From: Acinetobacter sp. ANC 4910
GTDB lineage: Bacteria > Pseudomonadota > Gammaproteobacteria > Pseudomonadales > Moraxellaceae
Assembly: GCF_004331035.1 (NCBI RefSeq)
Contig: NZ_SJNT01000013.1
Coordinates: 1 to 64,000 of the forward strand
Length of the DNA stretch: 64,000 nucleotides
Direction of reading: 5' to 3'
Part shown: positions 25,333 to 35,593 of the stretch, piece after piece
Layout of the letters: each line of letters begins with the position of its first letter
How positions within the stretch are numbered: position 1 is the first letter of the stretch
The notes under the pieces: model-generated
Databases searched by the model: none
Told to the model about the DNA's origin: nothing
The model's input: the letters and a program-made list of their open reading frames with translations, nothing else
Program-made: the position numbers and the translations under genes

Positions 25333-25686
25333 TTAACGAATGAGTCCTTGGGGTTGCATAATAATGATTGCAGCCCCAATCAATACAATTGCCCCACCCA
25401 ATACATCCCATCTCGAAAGCATAACTTGATCGACATATCGTAACCACATGAGTGCCGAAAAAATATAGATCCCACCATAAGCCGCATAAATACGCCCCGA
25501 TGCCGTAGGATGTAAAGTCAGTAACCACACAAAAATAGCCAAACTCAATACTGTAGGTAGCCACAACCAATGTGAACGACCTTGATTCAAAATTAAATAG
25601 GGAAAGTAGCAACCTAAAATTTCAGCAATAGCTGTCAATGCAAATAAAAAAAAGGTTGTCAAAATTTTAAAAATTGGATAATCCAT
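25333..25686 (-). CDS. ynfA: YnfA family (UPF0060) small multidrug-resistance-like membrane protein
   Basis: 117 residues with four membrane helices. Family pattern: [11 protein letters not shown] near residue 21, [14 protein letters not shown] in the middle and [18 protein letters not shown] at the C-terminus. YnfA is related to small multidrug resistance (SMR) exporters. A second minus-strand ORF in another frame over this region is a shadow. The ATG has no strong ribosome site, and the gene stands alone. Confidence 0.9.
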   Translation of the reverse strand: MDYPIFKILTTFFLFALTAIAEILGCYFPYLILNQGRSHWLWLPTVLSLAIFVWLLTLHPTASGRIYAAYGGIYIFSALMWLRYVDQVMLSRWDVLGGAIVLIGAAIIIMQPQGLIR

Positions 25687-25740
25687 AAAGCTTTTTTCGC
25701 GATATCAGTCTATTTAAACAGGCATTTTAAAAGTTTAAAC

Positions 25741-25770
25741 AAAAAATAGCCCGTGTTAACACGGGCTATT
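25741..25770 (-). terminator. Terminator of clpA
   Basis: A perfect palindrome: AATAGCCCGTGTT (25745-25757) followed directly by its reverse complement, next to an A-run that reads as U-run leftward. It lies 22 bases after the clpA stop. Confidence 0.88.
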
Positions 25771-25791
25771 GATGTTCAACAAGGTGCTATT

Positions 25792-28068
25792 TTATGCAGG
25801 TTCAGCAGTTTGATCTTCAAAAACTTCAAGTTTTAAACCAACGGCTTCGCCATTTTCCACCTTAACAGAAACCGCAACGTTACCGCCATGTTCTGCCAAC
25901 TCACCAAACAGAATCATTTCAGCAAGTGGCTTTTTCAAATGCTCTTGAATAAGTCTTTGCATTGGTCGAGCACCCATTAAGCGGTCATAACCATGCTCTG
26001 CCATCCACTCACGTGCACTTTGATCGACTTCAAGCATGACTTTCTTATCATCAAGCTGCGCTTGTAATTCAGTCAAAAACTTATCAACCACATTCTCAAT
26101 CACGGTGGTTGGAAGTGCTTTAAACTGAATTACACCATCAAGCCGGTTACGGAATTCTGGTGAGAACGCTCGTTTCATGGCTTCCTGATTGTCACGACTA
26201 TTGTCTTGCTCCATAAAACCAATACTAACGCGTGAAATACTTTCTGCACCAATATTGGTGGTTAGTACCAAAATCACATTACGGAAATCAGATTTACGTC
26301 CATTATTATCCGTTAATGAGCCATGATCCATGATTTGTAATAACAAATTAAAGACATCTGGATGTGCTTTCTCAATTTCATCGAGTAACAATACACAATG
26401 TGGATTCTTATGAATTGCATCGGTTAACAAGCCTCCTTGGTCAAAACCAACATAACCTGGAGGTGCACCAATTAAACGTGAAACCGCATGGCGTTCCATA
26501 TATTCCGACATATCGAAACGAACCAGTTCAACACCTAACAATTTTGCCAACTGTTTTGTGACTTCTGTTTTCCCCACCCCTGTAGGGCCAGCAAACACAA
26601 AACTTCCGACAGGTTTGTCTGGAGATTTTAAACCAGCACGTGACAATTTAATGGCAGAAGATAATGCGTCAATTGCTTCATCTTGACCAAATACCACACG
26701 TTTTAAATCACGTTCAAGATTTTCGAGTACCGTTTTATCATCTTTGGATACTGTTTTCGGTGGAATACGAGCAATCTTCGAAACAATATCTTCAATATTT
26801 TCAACAGTAATCAAGCTTTCATCTTGTTCAGCTTTCAAACGACGTTGTGCACCAGCTTCATCAATTACATCAATCGCTTTGTCTGGTAAGAAGCGATCAT
26901 TGATAAATTTCGCGGACAGCTCTACCGCTGAGACCAGTGCTTTATCGTCATATTTCACGTGGTGGAAATCTTCAAATTTAGATTTTAAGCCACGTAAAAT
27001 ATCAATCGTTTCAGAAATTGATGGCTCATTGACATCAATTTTTTGGAATCGACGTGAAAGTGCATGATCTTTTTCAAACACTTGGCGATATTCTTGGAAT
27101 GTGGTTGAACCGATGCAACGTAACGATCCATTCGCTAAAGCAGGCTTGATTAAATTCGATGCATCCATAGTGCTACCCATACTTGAGCCAGCACCAATAA
27201 TCATATGAATTTCATCAATAAATAAGACAGCTTCAGGTCTTTTCTTCAATGCATTTAACAATTGTTTTAAACGCTTTTCGAAATCCCCACGATATTTAGT
27301 CCCAGCAACCAAGGCACCAATATCTAAGCTAAAGATTTCAGCATTTGCGAGTGGCTTTGGTGCCTTACCATTAACAATAAGCCAAGCCAAACCTTCTGCA
27401 ATAGAAGTTTTGCCCACACCAGGATCACCAACGAGTAATGGATTATTTTTACGGCGACGGCATAAAATTTGTGCCGCGCGCTCAATTTCTTTTTCACGAC
27501 CAATGAGCGGATCAGTTTTGCCTTTTTGTGCTTCATGATTCAGGTTGGTCGTGTAAAGCTCTAATGGACCTGCATTGGCTGAAGATGCGGACTCCCCATC
27601 CAACTCCTCGGCTTCTTCTTCAACTTGGACTTCATCTTTACGCGTACCATGCGACAAGTATTGCGTTAAAGTTAAACGATTAATTTGATGACGTTTTAAT
27701 AAATAAACCGCAAATGAATCCCGTTCGGAATACATTGCCACTAAAATATCTGCCCCTTCTACAGTACGATCACCGCCACTCGATTGTACGTGGAAAATGG
27801 CACGTTGCAGAATACGATCAAAACTTTCAGTTGGGTGCGGTGCTTGATCGCTGTTTTCACCAAGTTTAGGAGTATGTTGTTCTACGTATTCTTCTAATTC
27901 TTTCCGTAAGACGATGATATCTGCGCCGCATGCTTTTAATGCATTCACAGCAGAGTCATTGTCTAGTAATGCCAATAATAAATGTTCAACTGTTAAGAAC
28001 TCATGTCTCTTTTGACGAGCCATGCTTACAGCCAAACGTAATGATACTTCCAATTGACGACTGAGCAT
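25792..28068 (-). CDS. clpA: ATP-dependent Clp protease ATP-binding subunit ClpA
   Basis: 758 residues, same as E. coli ClpA. N-domain with two Clp repeats at 1-145, an acidic linker (EEEAEELDGES), first AAA+ domain with Walker A GDPGVGKT at 214-221, second with GPTGVGKTE near 500. The Walker B LLLDEIEKAHPD follows. It unfolds substrates for ClpP, including N-degron proteins delivered by ClpS encoded just upstream. AGGGGGT precedes the ATG. Nine bases separate it from clpS. Confidence 0.97.
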   Translation of the reverse strand: MLSRQLEVSLRLAVSMARQKRHEFLTVEHLLLALLDNDSAVNALKACGADIIVLRKELEEYVEQHTPKLGENSDQAPHPTESFDRILQRAIFHVQSSGGDRTVEGADILVAMYSERDSFAVYLLKRHQINRLTLTQYLSHGTRKDEVQVEEEAEELDGESASSANAGPLELYTTNLNHEAQKGKTDPLIGREKEIERAAQILCRRRKNNPLLVGDPGVGKTSIAEGLAWLIVNGKAPKPLANAEIFSLDIGALVAGTKYRGDFEKRLKQLLNALKKRPEAVLFIDEIHMIIGAGSSMGSTMDASNLIKPALANGSLRCIGSTTFQEYRQVFEKDHALSRRFQKIDVNEPSISETIDILRGLKSKFEDFHHVKYDDKALVSAVELSAKFINDRFLPDKAIDVIDEAGAQRRLKAEQDESLITVENIEDIVSKIARIPPKTVSKDDKTVLENLERDLKRVVFGQDEAIDALSSAIKLSRAGLKSPDKPVGSFVFAGPTGVGKTEVTKQLAKLLGVELVRFDMSEYMERHAVSRLIGAPPGYVGFDQGGLLTDAIHKNPHCVLLLDEIEKAHPDVFNLLLQIMDHGSLTDNNGRKSDFRNVILVLTTNIGAESISRVSIGFMEQDNSRDNQEAMKRAFSPEFRNRLDGVIQFKALPTTVIENVVDKFLTELQAQLDDKKVMLEVDQSAREWMAEHGYDRLMGARPMQRLIQEHLKKPLAEMILFGELAEHGGNVAVSVKVENGEAVGLKLEVFEDQTAEPA

Positions 28069-28077
28069 GTAACCCCC

Positions 28078-28491
28078 TTAATCTTTTGGCTCAATCTGAC
28101 AAAGTAGTGGATGACCTTGAGATCGAGCGTAATTATTGACTTGGTTCGCTTTGGTTTCCGCGATGTCTCTTGGATATACGCCTGCAACACCTTTACCTTC
28201 GTAATGTACTGTTAACATTACTTGAGTGGCTTGGTCAAGATTCATTGCAAAGTATTGTTGTAAAATTTCAATTACAAAGTCCATTGGGGTGTAATCATCG
28301 TTCATTAAAACGACAGCATACAAAGATGGGCGCTTTAATTCGGGTGGCGCAGTTTGTACAGCAACATCCCCATGCTCATCGTGCTGAGGCTCATCCACTA
28401 AACGAGGATTAAAATGCCAGTCCACTAAACCAGACTGATAAAAACTACTTTTAATGTCGTTTAGACAAATTTGGCGTTTCGAATTTCGCAT
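28078..28491 (-). CDS. clpS: ATP-dependent Clp protease adaptor ClpS
   Basis: 137 residues including an N-terminal extension of about 30 residues relative to E. coli ClpS (106). The N-degron pocket is visible in [20 protein letters not shown] and [16 protein letters not shown]. It delivers N-end-rule substrates to ClpA. The ATG at 28491 has no clear ribosome site, and an internal start is possible, so the extension may be overcalled. Operon with clpA. Confidence 0.94.
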   Translation of the reverse strand: MRNSKRQICLNDIKSSFYQSGLVDWHFNPRLVDEPQHDEHGDVAVQTAPPELKRPSLYAVVLMNDDYTPMDFVIEILQQYFAMNLDQATQVMLTVHYEGKGVAGVYPRDIAETKANQVNNYARSQGHPLLCQIEPKD

Positions 28492-28506
28492 AAGATATAA
28501 TTACAA

Positions 28507-29259
28507 CTATTGGGCATTCGCTTCAGCTTGAGGAATTTCAGAAATATTGGCAGATGGTGATTCTACTGCATTCCCTTTAGCCCAACTAAAGCGTTTAATT
28601 ACAGGTGTATTCGTTCCAGTTAAACGAACTTCTACAAATTGTGGGGTAAAACCCTTAGGCATTGTCCAACGCCCAGTCAAACGCTCGTATTCATCAAAAT
28701 TAAAGTTTTTATCTTCCATTGGAACAACCAAAACGTCAGTACCTTGAATGAGACGTAACTCTACCTCCCCAGAAGTATTACGTTTACTTGGGCTGACTTG
28801 CACTAAATCTAGCTGATATTCAAAAGCATTTTCAGGTAAAGGCTTAATACTTAGGTTCTGTACAGTTAAGCTTAGACCACCGCGTTGGCGCAACACTTCA
28901 CGATAAAGTGCACCCAAACCACGGGCCTGATTTTCACTGTCCTTCGCCTGATTGAGTGCCGTGAATAAATCATTTGAATTACTTACCGCAACATCCCGCT
29001 CTTGTACCGCGGTATTCATGCTTTTGTTTAAGCCTTCAAGCGTTTGTTTTTGCTTTTGTACAACTTCAACCAGTTGTTCGGCATCTGCATCATAACCAAC
29101 CACTGTTAAACCCTGCCGATGCCCTACCGAATAGCCAATAAAACCACTTCCGAGCACCAAAACGGCAGCACCAATCACTAAAGGTAAATTGGTTTCAAGA
29201 AAAGGCTTTTTGACAGGTTCATTCGATTGTGACGTAGTGTTCGAGTCAGTATTCTGCAT
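28507..29259 (-). CDS. Membrane-anchored protein of DUF6776 type
   Basis: About 250 residues when started at ATG 29259, preceded by AAGAGATG. A longer frame to 29295 begins inside the argC terminator hairpin and is unlikely. One N-terminal membrane helix (LVIGAAVLVLGSGFIGYSVG), then a coiled-coil (AEQLVEVVQKQKQTLEGLNK) and a beta-rich C-terminal domain with FEYQLDLVQVSP. This layout matches the DUF6776 family of unknown function. It lies between clpS and argC, 15 bases from the clpS start region. Role unknown. Confidence 0.75.
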   Translation of the reverse strand: MQNTDSNTTSQSNEPVKKPFLETNLPLVIGAAVLVLGSGFIGYSVGHRQGLTVVGYDADAEQLVEVVQKQKQTLEGLNKSMNTAVQERDVAVSNSNDLFTALNQAKDSENQARGLGALYREVLRQRGGLSLTVQNLSIKPLPENAFEYQLDLVQVSPSKRNTSGEVELRLIQGTDVLVVPMEDKNFNFDEYERLTGRWTMPKGFTPQFVEVRLTGTNTPVIKRFSWAKGNAVESPSANISEIPQAEANAQ

Positions 29260-29287
29260 CGTCATCTCTTGTTTTGAATTATTCAAA

Positions 29288-29319
29288 ACACACATTTAAA
29301 TCTAAATTTAAATGTGTGT
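29288..29319 (-). terminator. argC terminator-like hairpin, 14-bp perfect stem
   Basis: ACACACATTTAAAT and its exact complement pair around the four bases CTAA. On the leftward strand the stem is followed by TTTTG, so it can terminate argC mRNA before the DUF6776 gene, or act as a partial terminator between them. Confidence 0.75.
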
Positions 29320-29337
29320 GAAGATATTTAATAAGTT

Positions 29338-30387
29338 TTATGGTAATAAACCAATGCCTTCTAGTCCTGCTGTTTCAGCAAAACCGAACATTAAGTTCAT
29401 ATTTTGAACAGCCTGACCAGCAGCACCTTTGACCAAGTTATCTTGCGCCACTAAAACCACCAATTTCTTAGGTTGTGGCTTATAAAGAGCGATACGCAAT
29501 TGATTGGCTCCACGCACTGAACGAGTCTCAGGTGAACTATTTTCAGGCATTACATCGATGAAACTTTCGTTTGCATAGAATTGTTCATACCATGTTTGTA
29601 AATCAACAGCAGCACCAGCATCCGTCAAATCCACATAAATGGTACTGAGCATGCCACGAATCATAGGTACCAGATGCGGAACAAATAAGATCTGATCAAA
29701 AACACCAGTTTGACCTGAAATATTTTCTAATGCTTCTACAATTTCAGGATGGTGACGATGTCCTGCTACGCCATAAGCTTTGAAGTTATCAGCGTTTTCA
29801 GTGTAAATCATGCCCATACTGGCTTTACGTCCAGCACCAGAAACACCTGATTTCGCATCAATAATAATACTCTCAGGTTTAACCAATGTATCGCTATGCT
29901 TAAACAATGGTGCTAAGCCAAGCTGTACCGTTGTTGGATAACAACCTGGGTTACCAATGACATTTGCCTGCTTAATTTTGTCGCGGTTCAGTTCTGATAG
30001 ACCATAGACCGAATCTTTAAGCAGTTCAGGGCAAGCATGTTGCATGCCATACCATTTTTCAAATTGCACCAAATTTTGCAAACGAAAGTCTGCTGCTAAA
30101 TCAATTACTTTGGTATTTGCTGCAACCAGTTCTTCGGCATGCTTCATGGCTACGCCATGCGGTGTCGCAAAAAACACCACATCACACTGTTTTAATTGTT
30201 CGATATTTAAGTCTGAATATTTCAGGTCTGTATGTCCACGTAAGCTCGGGAACATATCATCGACACGGCGCCCATTTTCAGTCCGTGATGTCAGTACATT
30301 GACTTGTACATTTGGATGTCGAAGCAATAGGCGCAATAATTCAACACCTGTATAACCTGTTCCACCAACAATACCTACTGAAATCAC
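29338..30387 (-). CDS. argC: N-acetyl-gamma-glutamyl-phosphate reductase
   Basis: 349 residues. NAD(P)H motif [17 protein letters not shown] at 5-21, the catalytic Cys149 in GNPGCYPT, and [11 protein letters not shown] for substrate binding. It catalyses the third step of ornithine/arginine synthesis. It starts with GTG 30387 after GGGGTAAAAC, and an ATG alternative is not near. A terminator hairpin follows. Confidence 0.96.
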   Translation of the reverse strand: MISVGIVGGTGYTGVELLRLLLRHPNVQVNVLTSRTENGRRVDDMFPSLRGHTDLKYSDLNIEQLKQCDVVFFATPHGVAMKHAEELVAANTKVIDLAADFRLQNLVQFEKWYGMQHACPELLKDSVYGLSELNRDKIKQANVIGNPGCYPTTVQLGLAPLFKHSDTLVKPESIIIDAKSGVSGAGRKASMGMIYTENADNFKAYGVAGHRHHPEIVEALENISGQTGVFDQILFVPHLVPMIRGMLSTIYVDLTDAGAAVDLQTWYEQFYANESFIDVMPENSSPETRSVRGANQLRIALYKPQPKKLVVLVAQDNLVKGAAGQAVQNMNLMFGFAETAGLEGIGLLP

Positions 30388-30492
30388 GCGTTTTACCCCT
30401 ATTCAAAAGCAGCCATTTTGTAACTGCGTAGTATGACAGGAAGTTGAGGCTTTCTAAACTGTTTTACTTGGATTTTCTATGTTTTAGTGTTG

Positions 30493-31683
30493 TTAAAGCT
30501 TTAATTCGATGCAGGGAGAAATCACTTTGGTATGATCCAAACCTATACAATTCCGTCCAGATCGCTTCGCGGAATACAATAGTTGATCAGCAACACCTAT
30601 TGCCTGTATAAAATCTTGCTCAAAGATCTGCGCTAAACCAAAACTGGCAGTCACTGATATTTTACTGACTGATAACTGACTAGTTTCTATATTGACCCGA
30701 ATACGTTCGGCAATTGTATAAGCCTGATGTTGGTCGTCTACCTGTAGAAGCAGAATAAACTCTTCACCACCAAAACGCCCAACCAAATCTTGATCTCGAA
30801 CATTTTCTCGAATAATCTGCCCAACCTGTTGCAAAATACTATCGCCAATCAAATGCCCATGTTGATCATTGATACGCTTAAAATGATCAATATCACACAT
30901 GAGCAAAAAATAGCTGTGTTGAGATATGCATGAAAGTACTGACTTTGCCTTTTCATAAAAACCACGTCGATTTAATAAATTGGTCAATGGGTCTTTCAAA
31001 CGCTCATCATTCAACTTATGAATAATGTCTCGCGCCAAGGTTCCCAATAAAACAATCGCAAACCACATACTTAAAAAAATACTTGCGGCAAGCATCATTA
31101 ACCACCAAACGGAGGTAACAAGCATATCTGCTTCAATATTACTTAAAAATAGATAAATAATTAAACTGCGTGTAAAGGTATAGATCACAATGAAAAAATA
31201 AGAGAAATCTACAATTTTATTTAAGATATCAACATCTTGATAATGCCTAAATATCGAAAATAAAACCAACGACTCTACTGTTGCGATAGCAGAATTAAGA
31301 ATCAACATCCTGATCCACAATTCATTGTCTACATATGAAAAATAGCTCAGCAACAATAGTGCTATCGCAATTAAACCAAAACACCAATACGAATGTGCAT
31401 GGGCTTTTTTTCTTAAGGCCATTGCATAGGCGCTCGCCCAAGCCCCAAATAAATACATTCCTCCCAGTAACGGCGCATACAAAGCCAACTCCAAATTAGA
31501 CATAAAGCTTTGTGCTGCCACTGAAAAAGAAGGCACGATATAACCTAGACCTAGCCAAAATAAATATTTTGGAGCCTGATAAAAATAATGGCATATTAAA
31601 AACAAGCTTCCCATTAAGATCAGGCAAGCTGGAACAATTAATATAAAATAATGGGTATCTGTAAGATTCACGTCCAATACCAA
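30493..31683 (-). CDS. Membrane-bound GGDEF diguanylate cyclase
   Basis: 396 residues. About seven membrane helices (residues 12-215) form a sensor-like N-terminus of no named class. The C-terminal GGDEF domain has an intact active site GGEEF (305-309) and an I-site R296-DQ-D299 five residues before it, so c-di-GMP synthesis with product inhibition is expected. DIDHFKRINDQHGH is also present. The start is uncertain: TTG 31683 is the first possibility, with nearby TTG/GTG codons and no ribosome site. No EAL domain and no operon partner. Confidence 0.88.
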   Translation of the reverse strand: MVLDVNLTDTHYFILIVPACLILMGSLFLICHYFYQAPKYLFWLGLGYIVPSFSVAAQSFMSNLELALYAPLLGGMYLFGAWASAYAMALRKKAHAHSYWCFGLIAIALLLLSYFSYVDNELWIRMLILNSAIATVESLVLFSIFRHYQDVDILNKIVDFSYFFIVIYTFTRSLIIYLFLSNIEADMLVTSVWWLMMLAASIFLSMWFAIVLLGTLARDIIHKLNDERLKDPLTNLLNRRGFYEKAKSVLSCISQHSYFLLMCDIDHFKRINDQHGHLIGDSILQQVGQIIRENVRDQDLVGRFGGEEFILLLQVDDQHQAYTIAERIRVNIETSQLSVSKISVTASFGLAQIFEQDFIQAIGVADQLLYSAKRSGRNCIGLDHTKVISPCIELKL

Positions 31684-31777
31684 AAATTTGTACTAAAAGT
31701 AACCGCAGTGTAGATGATTTATTTACTCATTCAAACTCAAATCGACCATATCAATCACATCGTAAAATTTAGGTATT

Positions 31778-32461
31778 TTAAGAAGAGAACCACCAAAAGG
31801 GTAATGTTGTATTTTTTAAGGTATGGCGATGCTGTTTAAAGTTTGGATCGTGCTCAGTGACTTTTGCCCAAAAATGAGCACTATGATCAAAATAAACGGT
31901 GTGAGCCAATTCATGCACACACACATAGCGTGTAATTTCCATAGGAAACAAAACCAAAGCACTATTCAACATAATGTCATGCTTCGCACTACAACTCCCC
32001 CAACGCGTTTTAGGTTGTCGAATACTGCACTGCGAATATTGCAACCCCGTCTCACCAGCAACTTGTGCCAAATAAAGTGGTAAATGCTGCTTTGCATAAG
32101 CAATGATAAAAGCTTTTAAATATTGTTCAGGCTGTCGATCACTCACCCAAAGCTGATGATTTTGTTCATCAAAAATAAAAGATTGCTTTTGTGTTTTATA
32201 AATAACTGGTAAAGGTTGCTCTAGATTAAACAGGTTCAATTGTATCGGTAGGCTTCGATCGAGCTGCCCCATTTTATTTTGTTGTTTTTTCCATGTTTCT
32301 TGCATCCATTGCTCAGACTCACTCAAGAAAGCCTGTATTTGTTTTTGGCTACAAAACTTCGGAACGGTTAAGCGAATTTGAGTAGGCTCAACCCGTAAAC
32401 GTAACCGCGTTGCACGAGCATGATGAGTGATTTGGATTTCAGGTACGTCTGCTAAGGTCAT
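31778..32461 (-). CDS. YgjP-like zinc metallopeptidase-fold protein (DUF45/WLM type)
   Basis: 227 residues. The zinc motif HELAH is at 183-187, with a further histidine at 193 in YFDHSAHFW, and WGSCS earlier. This is the YgjP/SprT-like M48-related group. Most members are annotated as metal-dependent hydrolases with unproven substrates. It is separated from rpiA by a GC-rich hairpin. ATG at 32461. Confidence 0.85.
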   Translation of the reverse strand: MTLADVPEIQITHHARATRLRLRVEPTQIRLTVPKFCSQKQIQAFLSESEQWMQETWKKQQNKMGQLDRSLPIQLNLFNLEQPLPVIYKTQKQSFIFDEQNHQLWVSDRQPEQYLKAFIIAYAKQHLPLYLAQVAGETGLQYSQCSIRQPKTRWGSCSAKHDIMLNSALVLFPMEITRYVCVHELAHTVYFDHSAHFWAKVTEHDPNFKQHRHTLKNTTLPFWWFSS

Positions 32462-32487
32462 TAATATTATTCTTTTATTTAATCATC

Positions 32488-32524
32488 CTCCCCAGCCCTC
32501 CTTTCAAAAAGGAGGGCTGGGGAG
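32488..32524. repeat. 17-bp GC-rich perfect hairpin, REP-like
   Basis: CTCCCCAGCCCTCCTTT (32488-32504) and its exact complement (32508-32524) pair around CAA. The base composition is much higher in GC than neighbours. It lies between two leftward genes (ygjP-like start side and rpiA stop). The shape resembles short REP-like palindromes scattered in Acinetobacter genomes. It may also serve as rpiA terminator, but has no U-run. Confidence 0.7.
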
Positions 32525-32532
32525 ATTTAAAA

Positions 32533-33204
32533 TTAAACCGCAGTACGTTCTTCAATACCATTGTCTGTAGCAACGATAGCAATATCCGCTTTGTTTAAAG
32601 CAAAAATACCGTTACATACCACACCTGGAATGTTATTGATGGTTTTTTCAAGTTCAAGTGCATTCAGAATATTTAAGTTATAAACATCTAAAATCACATT
32701 GCCATTATCTGTCACTACACCTTCACGGTAAACTGGATCACCACCCAAGCTCACGATTTTACGTGCCACAGCAGAACGTGCCATAGGAATCACTTCTACA
32801 GGTAATGGGAACTCACGACCCAATTGTTCAACCCATTTTGAATCATCAACAATACACACAAACTTCTTTGCAATTGATGCCACAATCTTTTCACGAGTTA
32901 ATGCAGCACCACCACCTTTAATCATATGCATATGACGGTCAATTTCGTCGGCACCATCTACATAGGCATCTAAGCCACCGACATGGTTCATATCAACCAC
33001 TTCAATGCCAAGTTTCTTTAAACGCTCTGCCGTTGCTTCTGAGCTTGCAACAGCCGCTTCAAGTTGAAGTTCTGGTAAAAGCTCAATTAAAAAATTAACG
33101 GTACTGCCTGTACCTACCCCTAAAATGCCACCTTTTGGTAAGTGTTTTAAAGCGGCTTTCGCTGCTGCTTGTTTTTTCTCATCTTGGGTTGCATATAGAC
33201 TCAT
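32533..33204 (-). CDS. rpiA: Ribose-5-phosphate isomerase A
   Basis: 223 residues from ATG 33204, which gives an N-terminus ([20 protein letters not shown]) similar to E. coli RpiA. A TTG at 33216 is also in frame. [15 protein letters not shown] holds the phosphate loop, VDGADEID and [13 protein letters not shown] the substrate and catalytic residues. It interconverts ribose-5-phosphate and ribulose-5-phosphate. Divergent from ilvA, a common gene pair in proteobacteria. Confidence 0.96.
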   Translation of the reverse strand: MSLYATQDEKKQAAAKAALKHLPKGGILGVGTGSTVNFLIELLPELQLEAAVASSEATAERLKKLGIEVVDMNHVGGLDAYVDGADEIDRHMHMIKGGGAALTREKIVASIAKKFVCIVDDSKWVEQLGREFPLPVEVIPMARSAVARKIVSLGGDPVYREGVVTDNGNVILDVYNLNILNALELEKTINNIPGVVCNGIFALNKADIAIVATDNGIEERTAV

Positions 33205-33309
33205 GACATCACTCAACTTTTTTTCACGTTTTGCGCAATTTTAAAACGCAAATGTGTAGGGGTTTGTTACAATAAGCGCCTATTTTAAACTGTTAGATGG
33301 AAAATTAAC

Positions 33310-34848
33310 ATGCTGTCTCGTTTGGTTCGACAAATTTTACAAGCAACGGTGTATGACGTTGCAATCGAAACCCCACTCGAAGCAGCGCCACGAATTAGTG
33401 AAAAGCTAAACAACAACATTCGCTTTAAACGCGAAGACTTACAACCTGTCTTTTCTTTCAAACTACGCGGTGCGTATAACCGCATTAGTCAATTACCGAA
33501 ATCTCAGTTGGAACGTGGCGTTATTACTGCTTCAGCAGGTAACCATGCTCAAGGCGTGGCTTTATCTGGTCAAAAGTTAGGTATTCACGCCATTATTGTT
33601 ATGCCAAAAACCACGCCTGATATTAAGGTGCAAGCCGTAAAACGTTTAGGTGGTGATGTTATTCTACATGGTGACTCATTTGATGTTGCCAATAAATATG
33701 CCATTCAACGTGCTAAAGATGAAGGTATGACCTTTATTCCACCTTATGACGATGAACTGGTGATGGCGGGTCAAGGCACCATTGCCAATGAAATTTTACG
33801 TCAATGGCGTGATGTCGAATATGTATTCGTTGCTGTGGGTGGCGGTGGTTTAATTGCAGGTATCGCTGCATATTTAGGTGATGTCGCACCGCATGTGAAA
33901 ATTATTCCTGTTGAATATGACGAATCGGCTTGTTTAAAAGCAGCATTTGAAGCCAATGAACGTGTGATTCTACCTCAAGTTGGTCTATTTGCAGATGGTA
34001 CAGCCGTCGCACAAATTGGTGAAAAACCATTTGAAGTATTACAACTGCAAAAATCAGACAACTCTGGGCCTATTGTTGAGCGTGAAGTCGTTCTGGTGAA
34101 CACTGACGAAATTTGTGCAGCCATTAAAGATACTTATGACGAATGTCGTAGCATTGTCGAACCTTCTGGTGCGATGGCTTTAGCAGGTATTAAAAAATAC
34201 GTTGAAGAACACAATATTCACGGTAAAAATATGGTGTCAATTGTTTGCGGTGCAAACATGAACTTTGACCGTTTACGCTATATCGCAGAACGTACAGAAC
34301 TCGGTGAACACAAAGAAGCGATTTTTGCAGTAACTATTCCAGAAGAAAAAGGTTCTTTCCTCAAATTCTGCCGTGCGCTACAAGGTCGTAACATCACCGA
34401 GTTTAACTATCGTGCAAGCAATGCATCTGCCGCGCAAGTTTTTGTAGGCATTAGCCTAAAAAGTGGTGAAAAAGAACGCCATGACATTCATGAGTTACTC
34501 AAGACTCAATATGATGTCGATGATCTTTCTGATGATGAAGTTGCAAAACTACACATTCGCTACTTAGTCGGTGGTCATGCAGATTTAGAAAATGAGCGCT
34601 TGTTCCGTGTCGAGTTTCCAGAGCGTCCTGGCGCATTGCTCACTTTCCTTGAGCGTTTAGGGCCAACCCATAACATTACCCTATTCCACTACCGTAACCA
34701 CGGTGCTGCCGAAGGTCGCGTTTTGGTCGGTTTAGAAGCCAGCGATGCCAAACAGAATCCAGATGGCTTGATTGAAACATTGGAAAGTATTACTTATCCA
34801 TACGTGGAAATTACCAACAATCTTGGTTACCAACGCTTTTTAAAATAA
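33310..34848 (+). CDS. ilvA: Threonine dehydratase, biosynthetic
   Basis: 512 residues, close to E. coli IlvA (514). N-terminal PLP domain with the Schiff-base lysine 51 in SFKLRGAYNR and the glycine loop VAVGGGGLIAG. Two ACT-like regulatory domains follow (FPERPGALLTFLERLG in the second). It deaminates threonine to 2-oxobutanoate for isoleucine synthesis and should be feedback-inhibited by isoleucine. No attenuator is visible in the 90-base gap to rpiA. Confidence 0.96.
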   Translation: MLSRLVRQILQATVYDVAIETPLEAAPRISEKLNNNIRFKREDLQPVFSFKLRGAYNRISQLPKSQLERGVITASAGNHAQGVALSGQKLGIHAIIVMPKTTPDIKVQAVKRLGGDVILHGDSFDVANKYAIQRAKDEGMTFIPPYDDELVMAGQGTIANEILRQWRDVEYVFVAVGGGGLIAGIAAYLGDVAPHVKIIPVEYDESACLKAAFEANERVILPQVGLFADGTAVAQIGEKPFEVLQLQKSDNSGPIVEREVVLVNTDEICAAIKDTYDECRSIVEPSGAMALAGIKKYVEEHNIHGKNMVSIVCGANMNFDRLRYIAERTELGEHKEAIFAVTIPEEKGSFLKFCRALQGRNITEFNYRASNASAAQVFVGISLKSGEKERHDIHELLKTQYDVDDLSDDEVAKLHIRYLVGGHADLENERLFRVEFPERPGALLTFLERLGPTHNITLFHYRNHGAAEGRVLVGLEASDAKQNPDGLIETLESITYPYVEITNNLGYQRFLK

Positions 34849-34863
34849 TCAATTGAGTCAACC

Positions 34864-34890
34864 CAAACAGAGTCTTTATGGCTCTGTTTG
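34864..34890 (+). terminator. ilvA terminator
   Basis: CAAACAGAG and CTCTGTTTG pair perfectly around nine bases, 16 bases after the ilvA stop. The T-run is short, with the sequence continuing TCATTT. Confidence 0.7.
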
Positions 34891-34894
34891 TCAT

Positions 34895-35437
34895 TTAAAT
34901 AGACCAAGACATTTCAGAAGGTTGATATTTTTCAACTTTTAAACCAGCACCATCAAATTGCTGATTAAATAACACACAGAATGCTTCTATTTTTTTTGAC
35001 TGATTTGGTACGGCGAGCCAATAGTGCTCCTCTCCCCAAAGCAACAATAATGCAAAATTCTGAGATTTCAAAAATTTATAAATTTCATCTAAGATGATTT
35101 CTAAAATTTGATCCTGTACCCGATAAAACCGTCCAATCACATGCTCAAATTGCTCATAGTGTTTTAAGATTGGATCTGCACGTGATTGTATTTGTGCTTG
35201 CACCATTTCAATTTCAGTGGTCATGTGCTGAAAAACAGGATGTGCTGCCAGTCCATTTTCCAAATATTGATGCATGTTCAATGCAATCAAATATTCAAAA
35301 GTTTGTTCACTCTCCTGAGTATTTAACCAAGTTAAAAAGTGTTCAGCTTTTGTACGATACTTTTTTTTAGGTAATGGATGCTGTTTCAGCTCAGGAAACC
35401 ACTTTCTTAACTGCTTATAAATTTTCTTTTCATTCAT
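34895..35437 (-). CDS. Hypothetical protein, 180 aa
   Basis: A basic, lysine- and glutamine-rich soluble protein (KKIYKQLRKWFPELKQHPLP at the start), with a C-terminal domain ending FDGAGLKVEKYQPSEMSWSI. No membrane helix or signal peptide. It converges on ilvA across the shared hairpin, and its upstream region faces ktrA. No family or motif recognised. A normal ATG, and coding-like composition over 180 codons. Confidence 0.65.
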   Translation of the reverse strand: MNEKKIYKQLRKWFPELKQHPLPKKKYRTKAEHFLTWLNTQESEQTFEYLIALNMHQYLENGLAAHPVFQHMTTEIEMVQAQIQSRADPILKHYEQFEHVIGRFYRVQDQILEIILDEIYKFLKSQNFALLLLWGEEHYWLAVPNQSKKIEAFCVLFNQQFDGAGLKVEKYQPSEMSWSI

Positions 35438-35593
35438 ACTAAACCCCTAATTATTTTATTCATTTTGCTTTTACTACTAAATGTACAGTCAATGCCGCAA
35501 AACTTCATTTCAAACATCAATTAACGCTATGATTAGACATTATGAAATTTAAATGTGTAAATAATAATACACCTAACAAAATAAGGACCTAAC

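Noticed and set aside
25292..25612. 106-codon minus-strand ORF over the same bases as ynfA
   Set aside because: It lies in another frame of the well-supported ynfA gene and has irregular composition rich in Cys, Tyr and Trp.
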